Shown piece after piece: positions 18,969 through 27,603 of a stretch of 64,000 nt of DNA. Below the pieces are notes generated by a model. It did not search any database. It was not told the origin of the DNA and saw nothing but the letters and a program-made list of their open reading frames with translations. Within the stretch, counting starts at the first letter, position 1, and each line of letters begins with the position of its first letter. Source of the stretch: Hyphomicrobiales bacterium. GTDB taxonomy: Bacteria; Pseudomonadota; Alphaproteobacteria; Rhizobiales; Rhizobiaceae. The stretch is from contig UBPA01000011.1 of the NCBI GenBank assembly GCA_900467185.1, positions 186,001 through 250,000 on the forward strand, given 5' to 3'. The position numbers and the translations under genes are program-made.

Positions 18969-21305
18969 TCAGGCGCTCACGGCGTCGGCCATCCGGCCCG
19001 TGGCAAGCCGCGCCACGAAGGCCGCCGGCGGCAGCGGACGACTGACCCAGTAACCCTGGATCTCGTTGCAGCCGGCATCCCGCAGGAAATCGAGCTGTTC
19101 CTGCGTCTCCACGCCTTCGGCTATCACGTCGAGCTTCAGCTTCTGCGCCAGCGAGATGATCGCCGCCGTGATCGCCATGTCGTCCTCGTCGTCGGGGATG
19201 TCCTTGACGAAGGAACGGTCGATCTTCAGGCGGCTGACGGGAAAGCGCTTGAGCGCGCTGAGGCTGGAATAGCCGGTGCCGAAATCATCGATGGCAAGCC
19301 GCACGCCGAGCGATTCCAGCTCGTGCATCGTGGCGATCGCCTGCGGCACGTCCTGCATGATCAGGCTTTCGGTCAGTTCGAGCTCCAGATACTGCGGGTC
19401 GAGGCCGGTCTCTGCCAGCGTCCGGGCCACGCGGGAGACCCAGGCCTTCTCCGCGAACTGGCGCGCCGACACGTTGACGCTGACGATCAGGCTCGGCAGC
19501 CCCGCATCCTGCCATGCCCGGTTCTGGCGACAGGCCGCGTCCAGCACCCATTCGCCGATCTCCACGATCAGCCCCGTCTCTTCCGCAAGCGGCACGAATT
19601 CGCACGGAGAGATCAGACCCTGCTGGGGATGGTTCCAGCGCAGCAGCGCTTCCGCCGCAAAGATGCGGCCCGAGGCGAGATCGAGCTGCGGCTGGTAGTG
19701 AAGCACGAATTCGTTCTGTTCCAGCGCGTGCCGCAGGGCCTCGACCCGCAGAAGCTTCGCATGCGCGGCATCCGCCATCTCGGACGAGAAGAGCTTGAGG
19801 TTGTTGCGCCCGAGCGCCTTGGCCCGGTACATGGCGGCATCCGCATTGGCGAGCAGTTCGCCGGTGCTTTCCCCCTGCTCCGGATAGCACACGACGCCCA
19901 TGCTGCAGGTGACCTGCAAGGTCTGCCCGGCCAGCGTCATCGGACGGGCAATCGCGCTTCGGATGCCTTCGAAGCGCGCGAGCACGACCTCGCGGTCGGC
20001 CTGAAGCCCGGTGAGGAGAATGATGAACTCGTCGCCGCCGACGCGGATGATCATGTCGCCCTTGCGCACGCAGAGACTCATGCGCTGGGCGACCGTGCGC
20101 AGCAGCTCGTCGCCGGCATTGTGGCCGAGACTGTCATTGACGAGCTTGAAGTTGTCGAGATCGAGGAAGGCGAGCGCCACCCACTCGCCCTTCGCCCGCG
20201 CCTCCGCCATGGCCGTTTCCATGTGCCCGTCGAGCATGATGCGGTTTGGCAGTCCGGTCAGGGCATCGTGATGCGCCATGAAGTGGATGCGCTCCGCCGC
20301 CTCGCGACGCTCGATCGCGATCCCGGCAAGACGCGCGGCCATGGCGATCAGGTCGCGGACCGGATCCGCCGGCAGTCCGACCGTCTTCGAATAGAGCGCG
20401 AAGGTGCCGAGCACCTTGCCATGGAACGACAGGAGCGGAGATGCCCAGCAGGCGCGATATCCGAAGGGTTTGACGAAATCGACATAGGGCGCCCAGAGCG
20501 GGTCGTTCAGAATATCGCCGACGAAGACGGATTCGCCGAGGAACGCCGCCGTGCCGCAGGAGCCGTGGTTCGGGCCGATCGGAAAGCCTTCGAGCGCGCT
20601 CGCATAGGCGGGATCGAGACCGGGCGCCACGCCCTTCAGCAGCCGCTGCCCGTCCTCCGTCAGCATATAGACCGAGCCCTGTACGCCCGGCACATGCGCC
20701 TCGATCATCAGGATCAGTTCCCGGAAGAGATCCGGCAGGGGCGTGTCCTTGGCGATCATCTCCAGAACGCGCGTCTGCCCGATCATCAACTGCTCGGCAC
20801 GCTTGCGGTCGGTAATATCCCGGGACACGCCGACCGTGCCGATCGTCCGGCCGAGCTTGTCGCGCAGCGGCACTTTCGACGTCATCAGCCAGCGCTCGGA
20901 ACCCTTCTCGACGGCTGCCCGCTCTTCCATGCCGATGATCGGCTCGCCGCTCGCGATGACCTGCCGCTCGCCCTCGGTGATCCGGGCGGCGATGGCCTCG
21001 TCGTGCAGATCGAAATCGGTCAGCCCGACGATCTGGTGCATCTCGGCAAAGCCGTTGTCCCGCACCGTCGCCTCGTTGGCGATGAGAAAACGGCCTTGCA
21101 GATCCTTGGCGTAGATGTAATCGGGAATGTGGTTGACCATCGTCTCCAGCCAGTAATGGCGTTCGGCGATGTCGGAGCGGGGGCCGTAGAGGCGAGCGGC
21201 TTCGCTGGCGAGGCGGCGCGTCGCATCGATCAGGCGCTGCGTGTGGTCGTCGCCCGAAGGACTTTCGCCGATCGTGCTGCGTCCGCGAAGGGTCGTTTTG
21301 CTCAA
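18969..21305 (-). CDS. PAS-GAF-GGDEF-EAL signalling protein
   Basis: Predicted c-di-GMP metabolic protein of 778 residues. A PAS domain (about 45-170), a GAF domain (about 180-335), a GGDEF domain with intact GGDEF and an RKGD inhibitory site, and an EAL domain (about 515-765) with EALLRW, DDFGTGYSS and EGVET follow in order. No membrane segments are seen. The TTG start has GGGAGACAGCC upstream. It is divergent from the beta-helix protein gene across 111 nt. Confidence 0.9.
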   Translation of the reverse strand: MSKTTLRGRSTIGESPSGDDHTQRLIDATRRLASEAARLYGPRSDIAERHYWLETMVNHIPDYIYAKDLQGRFLIANEATVRDNGFAEMHQIVGLTDFDLHDEAIAARITEGERQVIASGEPIIGMEERAAVEKGSERWLMTSKVPLRDKLGRTIGTVGVSRDITDRKRAEQLMIGQTRVLEMIAKDTPLPDLFRELILMIEAHVPGVQGSVYMLTEDGQRLLKGVAPGLDPAYASALEGFPIGPNHGSCGTAAFLGESVFVGDILNDPLWAPYVDFVKPFGYRACWASPLLSFHGKVLGTFALYSKTVGLPADPVRDLIAMAARLAGIAIERREAAERIHFMAHHDALTGLPNRIMLDGHMETAMAEARAKGEWVALAFLDLDNFKLVNDSLGHNAGDELLRTVAQRMSLCVRKGDMIIRVGGDEFIILLTGLQADREVVLARFEGIRSAIARPMTLAGQTLQVTCSMGVVCYPEQGESTGELLANADAAMYRAKALGRNNLKLFSSEMADAAHAKLLRVEALRHALEQNEFVLHYQPQLDLASGRIFAAEALLRWNHPQQGLISPCEFVPLAEETGLIVEIGEWVLDAACRQNRAWQDAGLPSLIVSVNVSARQFAEKAWVSRVARTLAETGLDPQYLELELTESLIMQDVPQAIATMHELESLGVRLAIDDFGTGYSSLSALKRFPVSRLKIDRSFVKDIPDDEDDMAITAAIISLAQKLKLDVIAEGVETQEQLDFLRDAGCNEIQGYWVSRPLPPAAFVARLATGRMADAVSA

Positions 21306-21416
21306 GGCTGTCTCCCGCCAGTCATTGGCGTGCGCTGTCCGATACGAAGTGCTAAAGGAAAGAAGTTATTCTTCCCTAAAGATGCCCGATCTCCAGACAC
21401 CTTCAGCGGAGAAGAT

Positions 21417-22775
21417 ATGACGACGCGCCGTACCGTTCTTTTCGCCCTTGCGAGCCTGCCGGTTTCCCTCGGCATCCGGCAGACGCGCGCGGCGTCCCTG
21501 CCGGAGGGCTTTCGCGGCGCGCTCGACGCGGCCGATTTCGGCGTCAGGCCCGGCAGACGCGCCGACCAGTCGAAGGCGTTCCGGGCATTGCTCGCCGAAG
21601 CCGTCGAACGCCGCCTGCCCGTCATGCTGCCACCCGGCGACTACAGGCTTTCCGGGATCGCGCTGCCCGACGGGCTGACGCTAACCGGCACGCCGGGCGC
21701 AACACGGCTGATCGCATCGGGTGAATCGCCCCTGCTGACAGCCGGAAACCGGGCCCGGCTCACCCTGACCGGGCTGACGTTCGACGGCGATGGCCACACC
21801 GGCGACCCCGGCCGCGGCCTCGTGGACCTCGACGGCGTCGAGCGGCTGACGATCGACAATTGCGCGATATCGGGCCGCACGGCAGGCCACGGCCTCCATC
21901 TGAAACGCTGCGGCGGCCGCATCCGCGACAACGACATTTCGGACGCAGGGGGCGTCGGTATCTTCGCCATCGACAGCCGCGGCCTCTCGATCACGGGCAA
22001 TGCCGTCGCCGACTGCGGCAATGGCGGCATCCTCGTTCACAGGTCGGAAGCCAGCCCCGACGGAACGCTGGTCTCGGGCAATCGCATCTCCCGCATTGCC
22101 GCCCGCGATGGCGGGACCGGTCAGAACGGCAACGGCATCAACATCTTTCGCGCCGGCGACGTCATCGTCTCCGGCAACCACGTCTCCGACTGTGCCCTCT
22201 CCGCCATCCGCGCCAATGCCGCCGACAACGTGCTGATCTCGGCCAACCAGTGCCTGCGCTCCGGCGAAACGGCCATCTACTCCGAATTCGGCTTCCAGGG
22301 CGCCATCGTCACCGGCAACGTCATCGACACCGCCGCCAACGGCATTTCCATCGTCAATTTCGACGCCGGCGGCCGGCTTGCGACCATCGGGCAGAACGTC
22401 GTCCGCAACATCACCGGCATCGGCCCCTATGTCTCCGACGGCGCGGGCTTCGGTTTCGGCATCTCGGCCGAGGCCGATACGGTCGTGACCGGCAACGTGA
22501 TCGAACAGGTGGCGCGCTGGGCGCTGGTGCTCGGCTGGGGCCCATATCTGCGCAATGTCTCCGTGACGGGCAACGTCATCCGCGTCGCGCAACTCGGCTG
22601 CGGCGTCACCGTTGCCGACGGTGCCGGCACGGCGCTCATCACCGACAATCTCTTCGAAAGCGTCGGCGACGCCATCCTCGGCTATCGCTGGACGGAGAAA
22701 GCGAGCGCCGACCTCGTGGACGGGGAGACGGAGGCATTTCCGCACCTGACGGTGACGGGAAACCGCCGCGTGTAA
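21417..22775 (+). CDS. Twin-arginine-exported parallel beta-helix repeat protein (TIGR03808-like)
   Basis: Exported protein of 452 residues. The N-terminus MTTRRTVLFALASLPVSLG is a twin-arginine-type signal. The rest is built of short right-handed beta-helix repeats, seen as recurring VSGN, ITGN, VTGN and ISAN turns, like pectate-lyase-fold proteins. It resembles the twin-arginine-translocated repeat family described in Rhizobiales (TIGR03808), whose function is unknown. A polysaccharide ligand or lyase activity is plausible but unproven. The start follows GGAGAAG. The open frame extends far upstream, but that part is not coding. Confidence 0.82.
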   Translation: MTTRRTVLFALASLPVSLGIRQTRAASLPEGFRGALDAADFGVRPGRRADQSKAFRALLAEAVERRLPVMLPPGDYRLSGIALPDGLTLTGTPGATRLIASGESPLLTAGNRARLTLTGLTFDGDGHTGDPGRGLVDLDGVERLTIDNCAISGRTAGHGLHLKRCGGRIRDNDISDAGGVGIFAIDSRGLSITGNAVADCGNGGILVHRSEASPDGTLVSGNRISRIAARDGGTGQNGNGINIFRAGDVIVSGNHVSDCALSAIRANAADNVLISANQCLRSGETAIYSEFGFQGAIVTGNVIDTAANGISIVNFDAGGRLATIGQNVVRNITGIGPYVSDGAGFGFGISAEADTVVTGNVIEQVARWALVLGWGPYLRNVSVTGNVIRVAQLGCGVTVADGAGTALITDNLFESVGDAILGYRWTEKASADLVDGETEAFPHLTVTGNRRV

Positions 22776-22880
22776 CGCGCCAACCATCAGCAAACATCAT
22801 GCCTTGCATCAGCGCACTGGCCTTCCATCGCCCGGCGGAAACGTTAGTTTGGCGCCGACCATCAGGAACGGGAGATCATC

Positions 22881-23540
22881 ATGCTGACCATCTACGGCGT
22901 CTATCGATCGCGGGCATCGCGCAATTACTGGATGGCCGGCGAACTGGACATCCCCTTCCGCGCCGTGCCGGTCATCCAGGCGCGCCGGCTGGTCGATCCG
23001 CAGGCGGAGACGGCGCCGCTCAACACCCAGTCGCCAGCCTATCTGGCCATCAATCCTCGCGGCACGATTCCCGCCATCGAGTGTGACGGGCTGGTGCTGG
23101 CGGAATCGCTTGCCAACAACCTCTATCTGGCCCGCACCCATGGCGGACCGCTCGCCGGGGCGGATGCCGCCGAGGAAGGGCAGATCCTCGACTGGACGCT
23201 GTGGGCCGCAAATGAAATCGAGCCGCACGCTGTCAGGATCGTGCTGGCCTATGATGCCGAACCGAACGGCCCGGCACGCGGCCGGGCCATCGTGGACGCC
23301 GCGACGAAGGCACTGGAGACGCGGTTTGGCGTTCTCGAAGCCCGCCTGTCGCAGCATGCCCATGTCGTCGGCGACCGCTTTACGGTGGCGGACCTCAACC
23401 TTGCGGAAGTTCTTCGCTATGCCCAGAGCCAGACGGCCCTGTTCGACCGGCACCCGGGCATCAAGGCCTGGATCGACCGCTGCCAGTCGCGCCCGGCCTT
23501 CCGCGCGATGATGGCCGTGCGCGAAGCCGAGCCCGCCTGA
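22881..23540 (+). CDS. Glutathione S-transferase family protein
   Basis: Protein of 219 residues with an N-terminal thioredoxin-like domain ([22 protein letters not shown], then [10 protein letters not shown] with the conserved cis-proline, then [11 protein letters not shown]). A helical C-terminal GST domain follows ([14 protein letters not shown]). It probably conjugates or reduces electrophiles with glutathione. GGGAG precedes the ATG. It is convergent with the DUF4406 gene, 21 nt apart. Confidence 0.88.
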   Translation: MLTIYGVYRSRASRNYWMAGELDIPFRAVPVIQARRLVDPQAETAPLNTQSPAYLAINPRGTIPAIECDGLVLAESLANNLYLARTHGGPLAGADAAEEGQILDWTLWAANEIEPHAVRIVLAYDAEPNGPARGRAIVDAATKALETRFGVLEARLSQHAHVVGDRFTVADLNLAEVLRYAQSQTALFDRHPGIKAWIDRCQSRPAFRAMMAVREAEPA

Positions 23541-23561
23541 GCGGCGGGCGCCGGGAAAGGT

Positions 23562-23945
23562 TCAGGCCGGCACCGCGCGCGCGGCGACGCTTGCGCAACC
23601 CGGCACATCCTCCAGCCTCTCATAGACCGGAATGCCGCGTTCGCGCGCGATCCGCACGTCGTTGTCGGCCCCTTTCGAGGCGCCGGGCAGCCGCAGCACG
23701 GCATCGCAAAGCGCGAGCAGCCGGCCGGCGACCGGGTGGAAGATCTCCTCGTAGAGCGCATCCCCGACCGTCTTTCCGCCGGCGGCATGCCAGATCGGCA
23801 GCGCCACCCATTCCCCGATCATCGGCACGTGGCCGGCCTGAAACAGCGCATGCGACGGCGCCTCCAGCACCTTCAGATTGGCTGCCATCTTCGCGGGATC
23901 GTCATGCGTGCCGGAACGATAAGGGCCGGCAATCAAAATCAACAT
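23562..23945 (-). CDS. DUF4406, nucleoside 2-deoxyribosyltransferase-like protein
   Basis: Protein of 127 residues beginning MLILIAGPYRSGT, the glycine-rich first strand of the deoxyribosyltransferase/DUF4406 fold. It ends with SKGADNDVRIARERGIPVY, where that superfamily carries its substrate loop. It may cleave or sense a nucleoside or nucleotide, but the catalytic residues cannot be assigned with certainty. AAGGAG precedes the ATG at 23945. It is divergent from a DeoR regulator, which suggests a regulated nucleotide- or sugar-linked function. Confidence 0.75.
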   Translation of the reverse strand: MLILIAGPYRSGTHDDPAKMAANLKVLEAPSHALFQAGHVPMIGEWVALPIWHAAGGKTVGDALYEEIFHPVAGRLLALCDAVLRLPGASKGADNDVRIARERGIPVYERLEDVPGCASVAARAVPA

Positions 23946-23961
23946 GGGAACTCCTTTTTGG

Positions 23962-23995
23962 TTTTGCAGGTATTTTCTTGATATTTCTCGTTTGA
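23962..23995. promoter_or_regulatory. Direct repeats in the DUF4406/deoR-type intergenic region
   Basis: Three consecutive 11-12 bp T-rich units (TTTTGCAGGTA, TTTTCTTGATA, TTTCTCGTTTGA) occupy the short space between the divergent genes. Phased direct repeats are a common operator form for DeoR-family regulators. The match is loose. Confidence 0.35.
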
Positions 23996-24032
23996 TCACG
24001 CATTATAGGGAAGAGTCAAGAAGGAGATTTCG

Positions 24033-24785
24033 ATGCTGACGAGCCAGCGGCATGCCCTCATCCTCGATCGCCTGCGCCGCGACGGGCAGATCGTCGCGAC
24101 CGCGCTCGCCGGCGAGCTCGGCCTGTCGGAGGACACGATCCGCCGCGATCTGCGGGAGCTTGCGGGGGCGGGCAAGCTGCAGCGCGTCCATGGCGGCGCC
24201 CTGCCGGTCGCCCCGCCTCTCCCCGATCTCGGCGCCCGGAAGGAGATCGCCAAAGCCACCAAGCAGGCTTTAGCGCTGAAGGCCGTCGAGCGGATCGCCA
24301 CAGGCCAGCTCGTCTTCCTCGATGGCGGCAGCACGAACGAGGCGCTGGCCCGCGCCCTGCCGCGCGATCTGCGCATCACCATCGCCACGCACAGCCCGAC
24401 GATCGCCGCAGCGCTTTCCGGTCACGATGCCGAGGTGATCCTGATCGGCGGCCGGCTCTACAAGCACTCGATGGTCGCAACCGGATCGGCGGCACTGGCC
24501 GCCATCGAGACGATGCGCTTCGACCTGTTCTTCCTCGGCGCGACCGCCCTTCATCCGGCGCACGGCGCCACCACGGGCGATTTCGAGGAGGCGGCGATCA
24601 AGCGCGCCATTGCCCGGCAGTCTGCGCAGACCTTCATTCTTGCAGCCGGCGACAAGCTGGGCGCCGTCTCGCCGCACCGCATCCTGCCGCTTGCCGACCT
24701 GACCGGTCTTGTGGTTCCCGCCGATATCGAGGACACGACACTCTCGCTCTATCGCGAGGCCGGGCTGGAGATCCTTCCGGCCTGA
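24033..24785 (+). CDS. DeoR/GlpR family transcriptional regulator
   Basis: Regulator of 250 residues. The N-terminal winged helix (SQRHALILDRLRRDGQI, then LGLSEDTIRRDLRELAGAG and RVHGGA) is typical of DeoR proteins. The C-terminal DeoRC domain binds a phosphorylated sugar (FLDGGSTN, ATHSPTIAAAL, IGGRLY). It likely represses itself, the divergent DUF4406 gene and perhaps the EamA gene 43 nt downstream. The ATG follows AGAAGGAG. Confidence 0.9.
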   Translation: MLTSQRHALILDRLRRDGQIVATALAGELGLSEDTIRRDLRELAGAGKLQRVHGGALPVAPPLPDLGARKEIAKATKQALALKAVERIATGQLVFLDGGSTNEALARALPRDLRITIATHSPTIAAALSGHDAEVILIGGRLYKHSMVATGSAALAAIETMRFDLFFLGATALHPAHGATTGDFEEAAIKRAIARQSAQTFILAAGDKLGAVSPHRILPLADLTGLVVPADIEDTTLSLYREAGLEILPA

Positions 24786-24828
24786 GCCTCCGCGACCCAC
24801 GACCAACGGCGCCGGAAAGGTCTGACCG

Positions 24829-25260
24829 ATGCGATCCCTGTTTCTCTCCTGGCAGGCCTGGGCCCTGCTCTCGGCCGTCTTCGCAGCGCTCACCGCCATT
24901 TTCGCCAAGATCGGCATCGAGAACGTCAATTCGGACTTCGCGACCTTCGTGCGCACCGTGGTCATCCTCGCGGCGCTGGGATTGCTGCTCGCCATCACGG
25001 GACACTGGCAGTCGCCCGCGACCGTCTCGCCGAAAAGCTGGCTCTTCCTCGTCCTGTCGGGGCTCGCGACCGGCGCGTCCTGGCTCTGCTACTTTCGCGC
25101 GCTGCAGATCGGCGATGCGGCGCGCGTGGCACCGGTCGACAAGATGAGCGTCGTTCTCGTCGCCCTCTTCGCCGTCCTGTTTCTCGGCGAAAAGCTGTCG
25201 GCCCTGCACACGCTGGGCATCGGCCTTATCGCCGTAGGCGGCGTCCTTCTGGTTCTGTAG
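24829..25260 (+). CDS. Half-size EamA/DMT family transporter
   Basis: Inner-membrane protein of 143 residues with a single EamA domain: about five hydrophobic segments, including the family-typical LSGLATGASWLCYFRALQIGDAARVAPVDKMSVVL region. Usual EamA carriers have two such domains, so this one probably works as a dimer. It lies 43 nt after the DeoR gene on the same strand and is likely co-expressed. GGAAAGG is upstream of the ATG. The substrate is unknown. Confidence 0.85.
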   Translation: MRSLFLSWQAWALLSAVFAALTAIFAKIGIENVNSDFATFVRTVVILAALGLLLAITGHWQSPATVSPKSWLFLVLSGLATGASWLCYFRALQIGDAARVAPVDKMSVVLVALFAVLFLGEKLSALHTLGIGLIAVGGVLLVL

Positions 25261-25326
25261 GCGCCCGGCCTTTGACCCCATTGCGCAATGCCCTACCTCT
25301 TGCAGCAATCAAGCACAGGAGTTTCC

Positions 25327-26325
25327 ATGCCGCTGCCGACGCAAATGACGTTCATCGACCTGCCCACCCCCGGCGGGCCGGAGGCCATGGTGCTTGCCAA
25401 GGGCCCGCTGCCGCAGCTCGACGCCGGCCACCTGCTGGTGCGCGTCGAGGCCGCCGGCATCAACCGGCCGGATGTGATGCAGCGCAAGGGGCTCTATCCC
25501 GCCCCGCCCGGCGCGAGCCCCATCCTCGGATTGGAGGTCGCCGGCGAAGTCGTTGCCATTGCTGATGGTGCCGAAGGCTTTGCCATAGGGGACCGCGTGA
25601 CGGCGCTCGCCAATGGCGGCGGCTATGCCGAATATTGCAGCGTGCCCGCGACGCAGGCCCTGCGCTGGCCGACCGGCTATGACGCCGCCCGCGCCGCGGC
25701 ACTGCCGGAAACCTTCTTCACCGTCTGGGCGAACGTGTTCCAGATGGCGGATCTGGTGGAGGGAGAATCCATCCTCATCCATGGCGGATCGAGCGGCATC
25801 GGCACGACGGCGATCCAGCTGGCCGGCGCCTTCGGGGCACAGGTCTTCGTCACCGCCGGCAGCGGCCCGAAATGCGAGGCCTGCCTGTCGCTCGGTGCCG
25901 TCAGGGCCATCGACTACAAGCAGGAGGATTTCAAGGAGGTCATCCTGGCGGAAACCGGCGGGCGCGGGGTCGATGTCATCCTCGACATGATCGGCGCCTC
26001 CTATTTCGAGCGCAACCTCGAATGCCTCGCAACCGACGGCCGGCTTTCCATCATCGCCTTCCTCGGCGGCGCCAAGGTGGAAAGTGCGAACATCGCCCCG
26101 ATCCTCGCCAAGCGCCTCCGCATCATGGGCTCGGCCCTTCGCCCGCGCACGGCGGTGGAAAAGGAAGCGATCCGCGACGATCTGGAGGACAATGTCTGGC
26201 CACTGCTCGACGAGGGCACCGTCGCCCCCGTCATGAGCGCCGTCCTGCCCTTCGCCAACGTCGGCGAGGCCCACCGGCTGATGGAGGAGAGCGGCCACAT
26301 CGGTAAGATTGTACTGACGCTTTAA
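25327..26325 (+). CDS. NAD(P)H-quinone oxidoreductase, PIG3 family
   Basis: Zinc-free medium-chain dehydrogenase of 332 residues. It has the GroES-like N-terminus ([19 protein letters not shown]), the NADPH-binding motif [15 protein letters not shown] and the PIG3-type end (HIGKIVLTL). It should reduce quinones with NADPH. The ATG at 25327 has AGGAG at 5 nt and is preferred over one 39 nt upstream. It is monocistronic, with an inverted repeat 10 nt beyond the stop. Confidence 0.9.
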   Translation: MPLPTQMTFIDLPTPGGPEAMVLAKGPLPQLDAGHLLVRVEAAGINRPDVMQRKGLYPAPPGASPILGLEVAGEVVAIADGAEGFAIGDRVTALANGGGYAEYCSVPATQALRWPTGYDAARAAALPETFFTVWANVFQMADLVEGESILIHGGSSGIGTTAIQLAGAFGAQVFVTAGSGPKCEACLSLGAVRAIDYKQEDFKEVILAETGGRGVDVILDMIGASYFERNLECLATDGRLSIIAFLGGAKVESANIAPILAKRLRIMGSALRPRTAVEKEAIRDDLEDNVWPLLDEGTVAPVMSAVLPFANVGEAHRLMEESGHIGKIVLTL

Positions 26326-26334
26326 CGACGCCGC

Positions 26335-26366
26335 GTGACGTTCACGCCGTAACAAGCAAACGTCAC
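26335..26366. repeat. 8-bp inverted repeat after the quinone oxidoreductase gene
   Basis: GTGACGTT (26335-26342) and AACGTCAC (26359-26366) are perfect complements separated by 16 nt. No clear T-run follows, so it may be a factor-dependent 3' end or an operator for the mini transcription unit that begins about 70 nt later. Confidence 0.5.
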
Positions 26367-26407
26367 TCTTCGTGATCGCCGTTGCTGAACCGATCTGAAA
26401 GAAGGAC

Positions 26408-26435
26408 TTGCACTTCTTCGAAAATCACCTATCTT
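26408..26435 (+). promoter_or_regulatory. Putative housekeeping promoter of the small transcription unit
   Basis: TTGCAC (26408-26413), a 16-nt spacer and TATCTT (26430-26435) resemble -35 and -10 boxes. They lie about 40 nt upstream of a strong ribosome-binding site and the 24-codon ORF. The stretch is more AT-rich than its surroundings. Confidence 0.45.
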
Positions 26436-26472
26436 TTCCTCATGTTCAACGTAATGAAAGGAAGGTGGTCCA

Positions 26473-26547
26473 ATGTCTAATGAGATTTCGGTACTCGTAA
26501 CGGACACGGGAAGCATGGTTGCGGAAACGAGGCAGCCCTCGCTCTGA
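26473..26547 (+). CDS. Candidate 24-residue small ORF or leader peptide
   Basis: A short ORF of 24 codons (starting MSNEISVLVTD, ending RQPSL) preceded by the purine-rich AAAGGAAGGTGG, a strong ribosome-binding site. It sits between a promoter-like sequence and a rho-independent terminator at 26610. Two further structures lie between its stop and the terminator: the hairpin GGACTG/CAGTCC (26561-26582) and the repeated CGGGCCGT (26582-26600), which could pair with the CGGCCC of the terminator. No gene follows on this strand, so this is either a small-protein gene or a small RNA. I do not recognise it. Confidence 0.45.
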   Translation: MSNEISVLVTDTGSMVAETRQPSL

Positions 26548-26609
26548 GCCTTCCTTCTACGGACTGAGCCAGCAGCCAGTCCGGGCCGTTTACGGGCCGT
26601 ATTTCGTGG

Positions 26610-26635
26610 AAAGGGTCGCTAACGCGGCCCTTTTT
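26610..26635 (+). terminator. Rho-independent terminator of the small transcription unit
   Basis: AAAGGGTCGC (26610-26619) pairs with GCGGCCCTTT (26624-26633) through ten pairs, one of them G-U, with a TAAC loop and a run of five T. There is no recognised protein gene upstream on this strand except the 24-codon ORF. Confidence 0.75.
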
Positions 26636-26726
26636 CCGTTTCAGAGATCCGGCAGGCGCCGGCAGGGCTCGCGCATTCCACAGCACTCGATAAACATAAG
26701 CATCGAATTACCATTTGCGGCGGCCC

Positions 26727-27464
26727 TTAAACCCCCAGCCGTCCGAAAGCGGGAATCTTGAGCGCGGGGCGCGCGAAATCCACGCCGGCGACGAGGCCGA
26801 GGAAATGCAGCTCGAAACCGCTGCGCACCCCGGCGGAGATGCCGAGCAGGCCATACAGCGTGGCATGCATGTCGCGACCGTCGGCATCGATCGAAAATAG
26901 CCTGCCTTCCGGCAGGTAATCGCGCCCGACGGCATCCGGCGGCAGCACGGCGCCGAGATCGGGCACGGTGCGCAGCACATGCGCGACGAAGGTGTTGGAG
27001 TTCGGACCCGGCCAGATGCGGTAGGCGCCGGGCGTGGCATAGGGATAGGACTGGATCGCCGCCTCGACCTGCGGGATGAGCCGTGCCGCCTCCGCGCCCG
27101 TGATGGCGACGACCACGTTCGGACGGTTGGAATACCAGGCACCGTCGGCCTCGCGCATGTTGCGCCGGATGGGCGTCCCCCAGCCGACCTTGTCATAGCG
27201 GTTGTAGACGCGATCTCCCGCCTCTTTCGTCACGATCCAGGCATGGCTCGCGACCGCACCTTTCAGGCCGCCTGTCGCCGCCGAGAGCACATAGACGGCG
27301 GCCTCGCCGTCCGCTGTGGCCTTGGGCAGCACGCCCGACGAGGACCAGTCGGCATTGCGCCAGCTTTCCGGACGCTCCCGGACATACCAGAGGCCGGCGG
27401 ATGCCAGTGCCGGCAGGAGATAGACGACGAGGATGGCGAGCAGGAGAATACGGATCAGATTCAT
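26727..27464 (-). CDS. DUF3750 domain-containing membrane-anchored protein
   Basis: Protein of 245 residues. The N-terminus is a signal anchor (MNLIRILLLAILVVYLLPAL). The rest matches the DUF3750 family, including the SHAWIVTKEAGDRVYNRYDKVGWG core, a papain/NlpC-like or lipocalin-type fold of unknown role. The ATG at 27464 is chosen because it places the hydrophobic segment at the start; the longer open frame upstream is not protein-like. It is divergent from the asparaginase gene. Confidence 0.78.
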   Translation of the reverse strand: MNLIRILLLAILVVYLLPALASAGLWYVRERPESWRNADWSSSGVLPKATADGEAAVYVLSAATGGLKGAVASHAWIVTKEAGDRVYNRYDKVGWGTPIRRNMREADGAWYSNRPNVVVAITGAEAARLIPQVEAAIQSYPYATPGAYRIWPGPNSNTFVAHVLRTVPDLGAVLPPDAVGRDYLPEGRLFSIDADGRDMHATLYGLLGISAGVRSGFELHFLGLVAGVDFARPALKIPAFGRLGV

Positions 27465-27525
27465 GCAATGTCCGGGTTTGACGGGGAAGCGCGATCGGTT
27501 ATGGCAGGGAATGGAAAGCCGCGGT

Positions 27526-27543
27526 GATCTCGCAAGAGAGATC
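27526..27543. repeat. Inverted repeat in the DUF3750/asparaginase intergenic region
   Basis: GATCTC (27526-27531) and GAGATC (27538-27543) are separated by 6 nt. The position between two divergent starts suggests an operator, but no regulator can be named. Confidence 0.3.
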
Positions 27544-27603
27544 GTCGTGCCGGCGACGGATGGCAAGATCCGCACTGAAATGTGATGACGAGAGGCTTGT
27601 GAT

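Noticed and set aside
18702-21416. Upstream part of the open frame that ends in the beta-helix protein
   Set aside because: It is antisense to the GGDEF-EAL gene; the real protein starts at 21417, with an SD and a twin-arginine signal.
26519-26761. Open frame of 80 codons across the small transcription unit
   Set aside because: It passes through the terminator hairpin and has no SD; the 24-codon ORF in another frame has much better signals.
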